Program-made: the position numbers and the translations under genes
Shown: one piece after another, positions 55,418 to 64,000 of the stretch
Layout of the letters: every line of letters begins with the position of its first letter
Numbering within the stretch: the stretch's first letter is position 1
From: Propionibacterium sp.
GTDB taxonomy: Bacteria > Actinomycetota > Actinomycetes > Propionibacteriales > Propionibacteriaceae
DNA length: 64,000 bases
Assembly: GCA_012839035.1 (NCBI GenBank)
Contig: DUOB01000131.1
Span: 1 to 64,000, forward strand
Reading direction: 5' to 3'
Notes under the pieces: model-generated
Database searches by the model: none
The model's input: only the letters and a program-made list of their open reading frames with translations
Told to the model about the DNA's origin: nothing

Positions 55418-56101
55418 GTGGACGGAATCACTACGCTGTTCAGCGAGTACAACGTCTTCGCCGCGTTCGGCATGACGCTGCTGCTGACCATCCTTTCGGC
55501 GATCGGGGCGCTCCTCCTCGGGACCATCGTCGCGATCATGCGCGTGAGCCCGGTCCCCTTCCTGCAGCGCCTCGGTGCGTTCTATGTGAACGTCGTGCGC
55601 AACACCCCGCTCACCCTGATCGTCGCCTTCTGCGCCCTCGGGTTCTATTTCGGGATGAACCTGTCCCCCTTGCCCCCCTCCGTTGCGATGTCGTGGCACA
55701 TCTTCACGTGGGGTGTGATCGCGCTTTCGGTCTATCACGCGGCCTTCGTGACTGAGGCACTGCGCTCCGGAGTGAACACGGTCCCCCAGGGCCAGGCCGA
55801 AGCCGCCCGCGCGATCGGGCTGGACTTCGGGATGAGCCTGCGCGAGGTCGTGCTTCCCCAGGCATTCCGGGGTGCAATCGCGCCGCTGGGCAACACGCTG
55901 ATCGCGCTCACCAAGAACACCACGGTCGTCGCGACGATCGGCGTCGCCGAGGCGGCCCACATGATGAGCAACATGATCGAGTTCAACCCCGACCTGCTCT
56001 ACCTCATCTTCGCGATCATCGCGTTCGGCTTCGTCGTGCTCACCCTGCCGACCGGCATCTTCTTCACCTCGATGTCCCGGCGTCTGGCGGTGCAGCGATG
56101 A
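55418..56101 (+). CDS. gluC: Glutamate ABC transporter permease GluC
   Basis: This is a 227-residue HisMQ-type permease with about five membrane helices. The N-terminal helix contains the T-L-L-L-T-I-L-S-A-I pattern, and the EAA loop that contacts the ATPase reads E-A-A-R-A-I-G-L-D-F-G-M-S-L-R-E-V-V-L-P-Q-A. GTG at 55418 follows AGGGGA. The TGA overlaps the ATG of gluD by 4 bp. Confidence 0.94.
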   Translation: MDGITTLFSEYNVFAAFGMTLLLTILSAIGALLLGTIVAIMRVSPVPFLQRLGAFYVNVVRNTPLTLIVAFCALGFYFGMNLSPLPPSVAMSWHIFTWGVIALSVYHAAFVTEALRSGVNTVPQGQAEAARAIGLDFGMSLREVVLPQAFRGAIAPLGNTLIALTKNTTVVATIGVAEAAHMMSNMIEFNPDLLYLIFAIIAFGFVVLTLPTGIFFTSMSRRLAVQR

Positions 56102-56958
56102 GTGCCGAAGCAACCGTCCTCTTCGACGCGCCGGGGCCGAAAGCCCGGCGGCGTTATCTGCTGCTCACCATCGGTACGCTGCTCCTGCTGATCGCCGCCA
56201 TCATCGGTGTGGTCTATGGACTGCAGAGACAACTCGCCCCGGCCAATTGGGTGCCCTTCACTGAGGCTCCGACCTGGACGCTCTATATCCTCCCCGGCCT
56301 GCTCGGCACCCTGCAGGCAGCGCTGATCGCCGTGGTGCTCGCCAGCGCCCTGGGCTTGCTGCTCGGCGCTGCCCGGCTCTCGCCGAAGAAGTGGCTCAGC
56401 GTTCCGGGCGGCATCCTGGTCGAGTTCTTCCGGGCCGTGCCGGTCCTGGTCATGATGCTGTTCGCCTTTTTCGTGTTGCTCTATGGCCAGATCCTCACCG
56501 GCTACATGCTGACGCTGACCGCCGTCGTGACGGGGCTGACGTTCTACAACGCCGCCGTGATCGCCGAGCTCATCCGTTCCGGCGTCCACTCCCTGCCACG
56601 CGGACAGAGTGAGGCGGGCCTGGCGGTCGGTCTCACCCGCGGCCAGACGCTGCGGACGATCCAGATGCCACAGGCCATCCGCGCCATGCTGCCCTCGTTG
56701 GTCACGCAGCTAGTCGTGGTCCTGAAGGACAGCGCGCTGGGTTACATGATCGGGTACGCCGAACTGCTGCGCGCCTCCCAGACCCTCGCCTCAGTCCGCG
56801 GCAACCTCATGGTGTCTTTCATCGTTGCCGGACTCATTTTCGTCATCCTGAACTACGCGCTCACGGGCTGCGCCCAGTGGCTCGAGCGGCGCATGTCGCG
56901 GCGCACCTCCGGCAAAGCCACCGCTGCCCCGGTCGCAACCGAGAACGCGCCGCTCTGA
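56098..56958 (+). CDS. gluD: Glutamate ABC transporter permease GluD
   Basis: This is a 286-residue HisMQ-type permease partner of GluC. It has an extra N-terminal helix (R-R-Y-L-L-L-T-I-G-T-L-L-L-L) and periplasmic-side linker before the conserved transmembrane domain; the EAA loop is E-A-G-L-A-V-G-L-T-R-G-Q-T-L-R-T-I-Q-M-P-Q-A. The charged C-terminus (R-R-M-S-R-R-T-S-G-K) is cytoplasmic. ATG overlaps the gluC stop. A terminator hairpin follows within 20 bp. Confidence 0.94.
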   Translation: MSAEATVLFDAPGPKARRRYLLLTIGTLLLLIAAIIGVVYGLQRQLAPANWVPFTEAPTWTLYILPGLLGTLQAALIAVVLASALGLLLGAARLSPKKWLSVPGGILVEFFRAVPVLVMMLFAFFVLLYGQILTGYMLTLTAVVTGLTFYNAAVIAELIRSGVHSLPRGQSEAGLAVGLTRGQTLRTIQMPQAIRAMLPSLVTQLVVVLKDSALGYMIGYAELLRASQTLASVRGNLMVSFIVAGLIFVILNYALTGCAQWLERRMSRRTSGKATAAPVATENAPL

Positions 56959-56977
56959 GCCGACGCCGTCGATCGAC

Positions 56978-57014
56978 AAGAACCCCCACACCCGCCAGGG
57001 AGTGGGGGCTTCTT
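56978..57014. terminator. Terminator between convergent gluD and rny
   Basis: AAGAACCCCCAC and GTGGGGGCTTCTT pair in a 12-bp stem with one bulged C, around a 12-nt loop. The flanking A-run on one side and T-run on the other allow function in both directions. Confidence 0.82.
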
Positions 57015-57069
57015 GCGGTCCGGCCAAGGTCCGTCCATCAGCGAAAGGCGTGGTGGTGAGCACACCGGC

Positions 57070-58716
57070 TCAGCGGGCCAACTCCGTGGCACGGGACTCA
57101 CGCACAACGGTCACACGAATGTTGCCGGGATAAGTGAGCTCTTCTTCGATCTGCTTGACGATGTCACGAGCAAGGATCTGGGCCTCGATGTCATCCACGT
57201 GTTCGGGTGACACCATGACCCGGACCTCCCGGCCGGCCTGCATCGCGAAGACCTTCTCGACACCGGGGTGAGCGCCGGCGATCTCCTCCAGCCGCTCAAG
57301 CCTGTGGACATAGGACTCCAGCGATTCTCGGCGAGCACCCGGACGCCCGCCGCTGATGGCATCGCAGGCTTGGGTGAGAATCGCCTCGACCGTGCGTGGT
57401 TCCACTTCGTTGTGGTGCGCTTCGATGGCGTGGACGATGTCGGGATGTTCACCATATTTCCGGGCAAGGTTGGCGCCGATGATCGCGTGCGTGCCCTCCA
57501 CCTCGTGGGTCAGGGCCTTGCCGATGTCATGGAGGAACGCGGCGCGTTTGCAGGCCTCGACATCGAGATGCAGCTCGGCAGCCATCACCCCGGCAAGATG
57601 GGCACACTCGACCAAGTGCTTCAAGACGTTCTGGCCATAGGAGGTGCGATAACGCAACGCGCCCAGGACCGGGACCAGCTCCGGGTGAAGATCGGAGATG
57701 CCGACCTCGGTCAGGGCGTCCTCGGCTGCCCGGACGCAACGCTCGGCGATCCGCCCACGGCTGCGTTCGAAGACTTCTTCGATCCGTGCCGGGTGGATCC
57801 GGCCGTCGGCCACCAACTCGGTGAGTGTGAGTCGGGCAGTCTCCCGACGAACCGGGTCGAAACACGAGAGCAGGACGCTGCCAGGAGTGTCGTCAATCAT
57901 CACGTTGACTCCGGTGACCTGTTCGAAGGCCCGGATGTTGCGACCTTCCCGTCCGATGATGCGACCCTTCATCTCGTCACCGGGGAGTTCGACCGTTGAT
58001 ACGACTGATTCCGCGGTCTGTTCCGAGGCGACCCGCTGGATCGTGGACACGATGATGTGCTGGGCCCGGCTCTCTGCCTCCCGGATGGCATCATCCTCGA
58101 TCTTGCGGGCCAGCACTGCGCCCTGGCGCCGAGCCTCAAGCTCGATCTCATTGACCAGTTCGGACCGTGCCTGTGCTGCAGTCAGTTCACCGACGCGTTC
58201 GAGTTCTGTTCGACGCTCCTGCTCGAGATCCGCGAGCACTCGCTCCCGGTTGTCCAGCTCGAGTTGGCGCGCATCAAGGGCCAGTGCCCGCTCGTCGTGG
58301 CTGCGCGCCTCGCTGTCCAAGCGTTCTTCCCGCAGCGCGAGACGCTGGTCTCGACGGTCACCGGCTGCTCGCAATTCGCGGATCTCCGCACGTTGCTTGT
58401 CGAGTTCGCGTGCCGCTTCATGCAAGCGCCTCTGCTCCTCCACGCGCTCGCGTCGCACCTCATCGCGCGCTGCCTCCACCTCGCGCAGCAACTCATCGGC
58501 GCTCGCCCGCGTTTCCCGGTCCTGTTCCTCGGCGATTGCCCGCAACTTGCTCAGCTCGGCCTCAAGTCGATAACGCTCTTCCTGTCGCCAGACCTCGCGT
58601 TCGCGCTCGCGTTCGACGCCGGCCTGTCGCCCTCTGCGCATGGTCAGCGAGAGTCCGACCAGGGCGGTCACTACCAGCACGAGCACGACCAGCTGCATAA
58701 TGTCCCAACCGCCCAT
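57070..58716 (-). CDS. rny: Ribonuclease Y
   Basis: This is a membrane-tethered endoribonuclease that starts mRNA decay. 548 residues: one membrane helix (~6-25), a long charged coiled coil (~30-190, Glu/Arg/Leu-rich), a KH domain (G-R-I-I-G-R-E-G-R-N-I-R-A-F) and an HD domain with F-L-H-D-I-G-K and metal-binding residues in H-E-V-E-G-T-H, A-H-H. The C-terminal domain ends in V-R-V-M-V-S-P-E-H-V. ATG at 58716 follows GGAGG at 5 nt, the better start than upstream ones. It stands 207 bp downstream of recX. Confidence 0.95.
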   Translation of the reverse strand: MGGWDIMQLVVLVLVVTALVGLSLTMRRGRQAGVEREREREVWRQEERYRLEAELSKLRAIAEEQDRETRASADELLREVEAARDEVRRERVEEQRRLHEAARELDKQRAEIRELRAAGDRRDQRLALREERLDSEARSHDERALALDARQLELDNRERVLADLEQERRTELERVGELTAAQARSELVNEIELEARRQGAVLARKIEDDAIREAESRAQHIIVSTIQRVASEQTAESVVSTVELPGDEMKGRIIGREGRNIRAFEQVTGVNVMIDDTPGSVLLSCFDPVRRETARLTLTELVADGRIHPARIEEVFERSRGRIAERCVRAAEDALTEVGISDLHPELVPVLGALRYRTSYGQNVLKHLVECAHLAGVMAAELHLDVEACKRAAFLHDIGKALTHEVEGTHAIIGANLARKYGEHPDIVHAIEAHHNEVEPRTVEAILTQACDAISGGRPGARRESLESYVHRLERLEEIAGAHPGVEKVFAMQAGREVRVMVSPEHVDDIEAQILARDIVKQIEEELTYPGNIRVTVVRESRATELAR

Positions 58717-58923
58717 GCCCGCCTCCGTCAACTCTTCAGGACTCCTTGTCCACGCTGCCACGAGCCACGTTCGGGGACGGACCCAGATCCCCTATTCGTG
58801 CGATGGGGCGCGATCCAGGTCACTGCCACTTCGGAATGCACCGGCATCGGACTGCGAGAAGCCTCACCTCAGCAGGCTAAACGGGCTCACTGCGGGATTC
58901 AAGGAAAGATGTCCCCCGAGTCG

Positions 58924-59445
58924 TCACCCCCCCTCGACTTCGAACGTCAACTCGCGCAGGATGCTGCCGACCACATCACCGGAGAAGCCGCGCCGAGCGA
59001 GTGCGCCCGCGATCCGCCGCCGCTGCACGTGGGCTTCGAGCCCCCGACAGGATCTGAGCTTCTTCTGCGCGAGCGCACGAGCCGCTGCGCGTTCGTCCTC
59101 ACCGGACACACGGCCCACAGCCTCTTCGACGAGCTCCTTGTCCACCCCCTTGCGCCGGAGTTCTCGGCGCAAGCCGGTCTTCGACATCTGTCGGCGCTGT
59201 TGACGGGAATCCACCCAGGCGTCGGCAAACTCGGCGTCATTGATCAGGCCGACCTCGGTCATCCGGTCGAGGACCGCCGAAGCAGCCTCCTCCGGAACGT
59301 TGCGGCGCTGCAACGCGTCCGCCAACTCCTGCCGAGTTCTGGCCTGCATGGTGAGCATGCGCAGCACGATGGACCGCGCCACCTCTTCGGGGTCAGCGTC
59401 CCGTTGTGCCGCTGACGCCCGCTCCCGACCGTCCGAGGCGGTCAG
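58924..59445 (-). CDS. recX: RecA regulator RecX
   Basis: This is a small all-helical protein that limits RecA filament growth. The three-helix repeats are visible: [34 protein letters not shown] and [11 protein letters not shown]. From GTG at 59382 the protein would be 152 aa with no room for a ribosome-binding site (AGG touches the GTG). The frame is open to a CTG at 59445 that overlaps the recA TGA (CTGA) and has GAGG 7 nt upstream, giving 173 aa, about the length of M. tuberculosis RecX. The CTG start is inference; the gene identity is firm. Confidence 0.92.
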   Translation of the reverse strand: MTASDGRERASAAQRDADPEEVARSIVLRMLTMQARTRQELADALQRRNVPEEAASAVLDRMTEVGLINDAEFADAWVDSRQQRRQMSKTGLRRELRRKGVDKELVEEAVGRVSGEDERAAARALAQKKLRSCRGLEAHVQRRRIAGALARRGFSGDVVGSILRELTFEVEGG

Positions 59446-60491
59446 AACTCCACCTCACCGGTCTCGGGGTCAATCCCGGCAGGCACTTCTTCCTTCGACA
59501 CTCCGATGCCAAGCTTTTCCTTGATCTTGCGCTCGATCTCGTTTGCAACGTCAGGATTGTTCTTCAGGTAGTTGCGGGCGTTCTCCTTGCCCTGACCGAG
59601 TTGGTCCGACTCATAGGTGAACCAGGCGCCGGCCTTGCGGATCAGACCCTGATCCACGCCCATGTCGATCAGGCTGCCCTCGCGCGAGATGCCCTGACCA
59701 TAGAGAATGTCGAACTCGGCCTGCTTGAACGGGGGCGCCACCTTGTTCTTCACCACCTTGACGCGCGTCCGGTTGCCGACCATGTCCTGTCCGTCCTTGA
59801 GCGTCTCGATGCGACGCACATCGAGGCGGACAGACGAATAGAATTTGAGCGCGCGCCCGCCCGTGGTCGTCTCGGGGGATCCGAACATCACGCCGATCTT
59901 CTCGCGCAACTGGTTGATGAAGATGGCGGTCGTGCCGGCACCGTGGAGCGCACCGGTCATCTTGCGCAGCGCTTGGCTCATGAGACGCGCCTGCAGACCG
60001 ACGTGGCTGTCACCCATCTCGCCCTCGATCTCGGCGCGGGGAGTCAGTGCAGCGACCGAATCGATGACCACCAGCGCCAGCGCACCGGAGCGGACCAGCA
60101 TGTCCGCGATCTCCAGCGCCTGCTCCCCGTTGTCGGGCTGGGACACCAGCAACGCGTCGGTGTCGACGCCGAGCTTCTTGGCATAGTCCGGGTCCAGGGC
60201 ATGTTCGGCATCGATGAAGGCACAGATGCCGCCGAGCGCTTGGGCGCTGGCGATCGCGTGCAGCGCAACCGTCGTCTTGCCGGAGGATTCGGGGCCATAG
60301 ATCTCAACAACACGTCCTCGGGGCAGACCGCCGATGCCGAGGGCGATGTCCAGTGCCACAGAGCCGGTCGGGATCGCCTCGATCGGCACATAGGCACGCT
60401 CCCCCAGGCGCATGACCGATCCCTTGCCGTGCTGCTTGTCGATCTGCGCGAGCGCCGTCTCGAGTGCCTTGTGACGGTCGGCAACAGCCAT
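59442..60491 (-). CDS. recA: Recombinase RecA
   Basis: It performs homologous recombination and triggers LexA cleavage. 349 residues. Walker A is G-P-E-S-S-G-K-T-T, Walker [11 protein letters not shown], loop L1 contains [12 protein letters not shown] and L2 [20 protein letters not shown]. No intein is present, unlike in M. tuberculosis. ATG at 60491 follows AAGGAG at 6 nt. A near-perfect LexA box lies 151 bp upstream. recX overlaps its stop codon. Confidence 0.98.
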   Translation of the reverse strand: MAVADRHKALETALAQIDKQHGKGSVMRLGERAYVPIEAIPTGSVALDIALGIGGLPRGRVVEIYGPESSGKTTVALHAIASAQALGGICAFIDAEHALDPDYAKKLGVDTDALLVSQPDNGEQALEIADMLVRSGALALVVIDSVAALTPRAEIEGEMGDSHVGLQARLMSQALRKMTGALHGAGTTAIFINQLREKIGVMFGSPETTTGGRALKFYSSVRLDVRRIETLKDGQDMVGNRTRVKVVKNKVAPPFKQAEFDILYGQGISREGSLIDMGVDQGLIRKAGAWFTYESDQLGQGKENARNYLKNNPDVANEIERKIKEKLGIGVSKEEVPAGIDPETGEVEF

Positions 60492-60641
60492 GGTCGTCTC
60501 CTTCTCAGACCCCGAACTGCAGCCCGGGAGATAGTCGTTCACTGTCAACCAGCACGTTATGCAGCGCCACTGACATTTTCTGCAGCGAAGCACTCGTCTG
60601 TGGACGGTGCTCGGTGGTCCGTGCCGCCTGTGGAGAAGATA

Positions 60642-60657
60642 CCGAACAAGTGTTCGA
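60642..60657 (-). promoter_or_regulatory. LexA box of recA
   Basis: CCGAACAAGTGTTCGA contains the exact CGAAC-N4-GTTCG SOS core and fits the 16-bp palindrome at all but the first position. It lies between DUF3046 and recA. Confidence 0.93.
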
Positions 60658-60709
60658 ACGCAAATCACATGGTGGGCGTGTTCTCCGATCGCCCGCCGGC
60701 ATCGACCTT

Positions 60710-60904
60710 TCAGCGTTCGACAGCGGGAAGCTCCAGGGCTTCCCAGACAACACGCCAGATCGCCTTGCACGGCACCCCCGCATCCAGGGCCTCCCGGACC
60801 GTGCGATTGCCGAGCCCGGCGAGATTCGTCTGATCCGCCCACACCTGGGCGTACGCCGACCCCAGATGACGACTTAGTCGCGCCCACAGATCCGTCTCTC
60901 GCAC
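60710..60904 (-). CDS. DUF3046 small protein
   Basis: This is a 64-residue protein with the family's pattern: F/L-W-x-R-L-x-x-x-L-G, then [27 protein letters not shown] and W-R-V-V-W-E-A-L-E. In M. tuberculosis the homologue (Rv2738c) also stands directly upstream of recA. The function is unknown. GTG at 60904 has TAGACT 6 nt upstream and no ribosome-binding site, as in leaderless transcripts. Confidence 0.88.
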   Translation of the reverse strand: MRETDLWARLSRHLGSAYAQVWADQTNLAGLGNRTVREALDAGVPCKAIWRVVWEALELPAVER

Positions 60905-60910
60905 TGCGGC

Positions 60911-60916
60911 AGTCTA
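60911..60916 (-). promoter_or_regulatory. Leaderless-type -10 box of DUF3046 gene
   Basis: TAGACT ends 6 nt before the GTG at 60904, which lacks a Shine-Dalgarno sequence. Confidence 0.45.
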
Positions 60917-61028
60917 TGCGGATTGTCCGCACGCGCACCCGACTCGACGAGGGCGTGGACCCCGCAGAGGGACCGGAGCAACCACAGAAGGGAGGAAGCC
61001 GTCGGACACCCCTGACAGACTGTGCACC

Positions 61029-64000
61029 ATGTCCGACCCGACCGGCCCCGATCCCCTGGCGGGTTTCGGCGCGGCCACCCGCGAATGGTTCACGAACTCG
61101 TTCGCCGCGCCGACGCCGGCCCAGGCCGAGGCGTGGCGGGCCATCCACTCCGGTGAACACGCTCTGGTCGTCGCCCCGACCGGCTCCGGCAAGACCCTGG
61201 CGGCTTTTCTCGCAGCCCTTGACGATCTGGCTCAAGACCATGACCCGACCCATAGATGTCGAGTCCTTTATGTGTCACCACTCAAAGCTCTGGCCGTTGA
61301 CGTCGAGCGCAACCTCCGCGCGCCTTTGCGAGGCATCGAGCAGGCGTCGCTGCGACTCGGCCTGGCGGTCCCTGACATCCGGGTGGGCGTGCGGTCCGGG
61401 GACACGCCTGCCGCAGAGCGCCGGCGACTGATCGCTCATCCTCCCGACATTCTCATCACCACCCCCGAATCGTTGTTCCTCATGGTGACATCGGGAGCGC
61501 GCGAAGCCCTGCGCGGTGTGCGTACGGTCATCATCGACGAGATCCATGTGCTCGCCGCCACCAAACGAGGCGCCCACCTGGCACTGTCGCTGGAGCGGTT
61601 GGCTGCGCTCACCGAGTCACCTCTGCAGCGGATCGGATTGTCGGCGACGGTACGCCCGGCCGAGCGCGTGGCGGATTTCCTGCACGCGACCGAGGACGTA
61701 CGGGTCGTTGCGCCACCGGCACCGAAGGTCTGGGAGCTTGACATCAGGGTTCCCGTTGACGATCTGGCAGCCCCCGATGACGGCAACGAACCGGGCGAAC
61801 CCCGCAGCGGATCGATCTGGCCCCACGTGATCGAGCAGATCCTGGACATCGTCCTTGAGCACCGCTCAACGATTGTGTTCGTCAATTCCCGCCGGCTCGC
61901 CGAACGTGTGACCGCCCGACTCAATGAGTTGTGGGCGGAACGGCAGGGCGTCGCGTTGCCCGGCAACCCCACGCCGGCCCAGTTGATGGCCCAGTCGGGC
62001 GCGAGTCGGGGCGCCGACGGGGGGCCGGGGATCGTGGCGCGCTCCCATCACGGCTCGGTGAGCAAGGAACAGCGCGCGCTGGTGGAAGCAGACCTCAAGT
62101 CGGGCATCCTCCGCTGTGTCGTCGCGACGAGTTCCCTCGAACTCGGCATCGACATGGGCGCCGTGGACGTGGTGGTCCAGGTGGAAGCACCACCCTCGGT
62201 GGCCAGCGGGCTTCAGCGCATCGGGCGTGCCGGCCACCACGTGGGTGCGGTCTCGAAGGGTGTCTTCTTCCCGACCCATCGGGGAGATCTCGTCGAGACG
62301 GCCCTTGTCGTCCAACGGATGCGAGAGGGTCTGATCGAGGAGGTCGCCGAGCTGGACAACCCCCTCGATGTGCTTGCCCAGCAGATCGTGGCCATCACCG
62401 CCGGAGAGTCGCTGAAGGCCGACGATCTGTTCGCGCTGATCCGTCGGGCAGCGCATTTCACGCGGCTGCCGAGGTCGGCCTTCGAGGCGGTGCTCGACAT
62501 GCTCTCGGGTCGCTATCCCAGCGAAGACTTCGCGGAGCTGCGCCCGCGACTCATCTGGGATCGCGAGTCCGGATTGCTCACCGCCCGCCCGGGTGCGCAA
62601 CGGCTGGCCGTGACCTCCGGCGGCACCATCCCCGATCGTGGTCTGTTCGGGGTCTTCTTGGTCGGCGAGGGTACCGCCCGCCGGGTGGGCGAGCTGGACG
62701 AGGAGATGGTGTATGAGTCCAGGGTCGGCGATGTGTTCACGCTCGGCACGACGTCCTGGCGCATCGAGGCCATCACCCATGACCAGGTGCAGGTCTCCCC
62801 GGCCCCCGGCATCCCCGGTCGGCTGCCGTTCTGGAAGGGTGACTCCCCCGGTCGCCCCGTGGAGCTCGGCCTCGCCCACGGCACCTTCCTCAGAGAATTG
62901 ATCTCCGATCCGGGCCAGGCTGCATCCACCCTCGCCGACCGCGGCCTCGATGCTCGTGCCGTCGAGAATCTCCTGCGCTATCTCACCGAGCAGCAGGAGG
63001 TGACGGGTGCCCTCCCCACCGACACCACGCTCGTGCTCGAGCGCTTCCGTGACGATCTCGGCGACTGGCAACTGTGTCTCCACTCGGGGCTCGGCACGCC
63101 GGTGCTCTCGGCGTGGGCGCTGGCGATCGGTCGCAACGCCCGCGATCAGCACGGGGGCGATGTGCACGCCACCGCCACCAACGACGGCATTGTCATCAGG
63201 ATCCCCGACACGGACGGACAGCCCCCGGGGGCGGAATTGTTGATGTTCGATCCTGATGAGCTGATCCGACTGGTCACCGAAGAGGTGGGAGGATCAGCCC
63301 TCTTTGCCTCCCGTTTCCGGGAGTGCGCAGCCCGCGCGCTGCTGCTCCCCCGCCGTGCCCCTCGCGCACGTGCACCTCTGTGGCAACAGCGAATGCGCGC
63401 AGCCCAACTGTTGTCGGTCGCCGCTGGCCATCCGGAGTTCCCCATCACGTTGGAGACCATGCGGGAGTGTCTGCACGATGTCTTTGATCTGCCCGGGCTC
63501 GAGCGGGTCCAGCGTGCCCTGCAGGCACGGGAGATCCGGGTCGTCGAGGTGGAGACACGGAGTCCTTCTCCCTTCGCACGTTCCTTGCTTTTCGGCTATG
63601 TGGGGCAGTTCGTCTATGAAGGGGATACGCCCCTCGCCGAGCGGCGGGCCGCCGCCCTCAGCCTGGACACCGCACTGCTGGCCGAGCTGCTGGGCACCGA
63701 TGGGTTCAGTCAGGTGCTCGATCCTGACATCATCGTCCGTGTCGAATCCGAGCTCCAGGGTCTGGCAGATGATCGTCAGGCCGCCACGGTCGAGCAGCTG
63801 TTCGACCTCATCCGCACGGCTGGCCCGTTCGGCCTTGAAGAGCTCGCTGCGCGGAGCACCGACCTCGATGTCACGGCCGCGACCGACCACCTGATCCGGG
63901 ACCGCCGGATCGCTCCCGTCCGCATCGCCGGCCAGCACAGGTTCGCCGTGGTCGAGGATCTGCCGAGACTCGTGGACGGGGTCGGCGTGCCGGCGCCGCC
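61029..64000 (+). CDS. lhr: Lhr-type large superfamily 2 helicase, 3' end outside the window
   Basis: The frame stays open from ATG 61029 to the last base (about 990 residues); Lhr proteins have about 1500. Motifs: P-T-P-A-Q-A-E-A-W (Q motif), A-P-T-G-S-G-K-T-L (I), T-T-P-E-S-L (Ib), D-E-I-H-V-L (II), G-L-S-A-T-V-R-P (III), [10 protein letters not shown] (IV), [12 protein letters not shown] (V) and Q-R-I-G-R-A-G-H (VI), then the winged-helix and Lhr-core domains. Lhr moves 3'-5' on DNA and acts in repair; in mycobacteria it belongs to a mitomycin-induced operon. No LexA box lies upstream here. It is divergent from the DUF3046 gene. Confidence 0.95.
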   Translation, partial: MSDPTGPDPLAGFGAATREWFTNSFAAPTPAQAEAWRAIHSGEHALVVAPTGSGKTLAAFLAALDDLAQDHDPTHRCRVLYVSPLKALAVDVERNLRAPLRGIEQASLRLGLAVPDIRVGVRSGDTPAAERRRLIAHPPDILITTPESLFLMVTSGAREALRGVRTVIIDEIHVLAATKRGAHLALSLERLAALTESPLQRIGLSATVRPAERVADFLHATEDVRVVAPPAPKVWELDIRVPVDDLAAPDDGNEPGEPRSGSIWPHVIEQILDIVLEHRSTIVFVNSRRLAERVTARLNELWAERQGVALPGNPTPAQLMAQSGASRGADGGPGIVARSHHGSVSKEQRALVEADLKSGILRCVVATSSLELGIDMGAVDVVVQVEAPPSVASGLQRIGRAGHHVGAVSKGVFFPTHRGDLVETALVVQRMREGLIEEVAELDNPLDVLAQQIVAITAGESLKADDLFALIRRAAHFTRLPRSAFEAVLDMLSGRYPSEDFAELRPRLIWDRESGLLTARPGAQRLAVTSGGTIPDRGLFGVFLVGEGTARRVGELDEEMVYESRVGDVFTLGTTSWRIEAITHDQVQVSPAPGIPGRLPFWKGDSPGRPVELGLAHGTFLRELISDPGQAASTLADRGLDARAVENLLRYLTEQQEVTGALPTDTTLVLERFRDDLGDWQLCLHSGLGTPVLSAWALAIGRNARDQHGGDVHATATNDGIVIRIPDTDGQPPGAELLMFDPDELIRLVTEEVGGSALFASRFRECAARALLLPRRAPRARAPLWQQRMRAAQLLSVAAGHPEFPITLETMRECLHDVFDLPGLERVQRALQAREIRVVEVETRSPSPFARSLLFGYVGQFVYEGDTPLAERRAAALSLDTALLAELLGTDGFSQVLDPDIIVRVESELQGLADDRQAATVEQLFDLIRTAGPFGLEELAARSTDLDVTAATDHLIRDRRIAPVRIAGQHRFAVVEDLPRLVDGVGVPAP

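Noticed and set aside
59442-60491. Intein in recA
   Set aside because: The 349-aa coding region is uninterrupted, including the Walker A and loop regions where mycobacterial inteins insert.

Overview
The window is about 64 kb of GC-rich actinobacterial chromosome, gene-dense and mostly housekeeping. Paired group 1 and group 2 sigma factors, a B12-dependent ribonucleotide reductase (NrdJ), an actinobacterial-type LexA box, DUF3046 beside recA, GluABCD-type glutamate uptake and RNase Y beside recX together suggest the order Propionibacteriales, probably Propionibacteriaceae. The genus cannot be fixed from the sequence. I saw no rRNA, tRNA, CRISPR array, transposase or phage gene.

Layout. 0-6.2 kb: end of a transporter-like gene, a DUF6578-like protein, SigA, a small universal stress protein, oligopeptidase B and SigB with an ECF-type promoter. 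6.2-18.2 kb: tandem TesB thioesterases, a leftward usp-hrpA-PAC2 run with overlapping joints, PPOX and YbjN-like proteins, a membrane-anchored protein coupled to a HAD phosphatase, and a small membrane-protein/winged-helix operon under an operator-like palindrome cluster. 18.3-26 kb: DNA precursor supply and SOS block (nrdJ, nrdR, a DUF2752 protein, a DivS/ChiZ-like small membrane protein divergent from lexA, lexA, a DinG-type helicase). 26-28.4 kb: anchored protein and a PASTA Ser/Thr kinase.

28.4-48.1 kb is a cell-surface polysaccharide island: two related extracytoplasmic SGNH hydrolases, a GT-C-like membrane protein, a secreted beta-helix protein resembling GH141, a formyltransferase-like/GINT1-like fusion, five GT4 glycosyltransferases, a Wzz/BY-kinase fusion, a Wzy-like polymerase, a Wzx flippase, a WcaF-like acetyltransferase, and gmd plus fcl for GDP-L-fucose. 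It predicts a fucose-containing, acylated, Wzx/Wzy-type polymer. No priming sugar-phosphate transferase is present. The island sits between hflX and the dinG/lexA/nrdR block, regions that lie close together in other actinobacteria.

48.1-64 kb returns to conserved order: hflX, dapF, miaA, an orphan MT0933-type small protein, miaB, gluABCD (gluA frameshifted), rny, recX, recA with a clear LexA box, DUF3046, and the first two thirds of an Lhr-type helicase running off the end.

Recurring expression themes: GTGA/ATGA (and probably CTGA) stop-start overlaps; TAnnnT boxes 6-7 nt before start codons, suggesting leaderless transcripts, at seven genes; and LexA boxes at lexA and recA.
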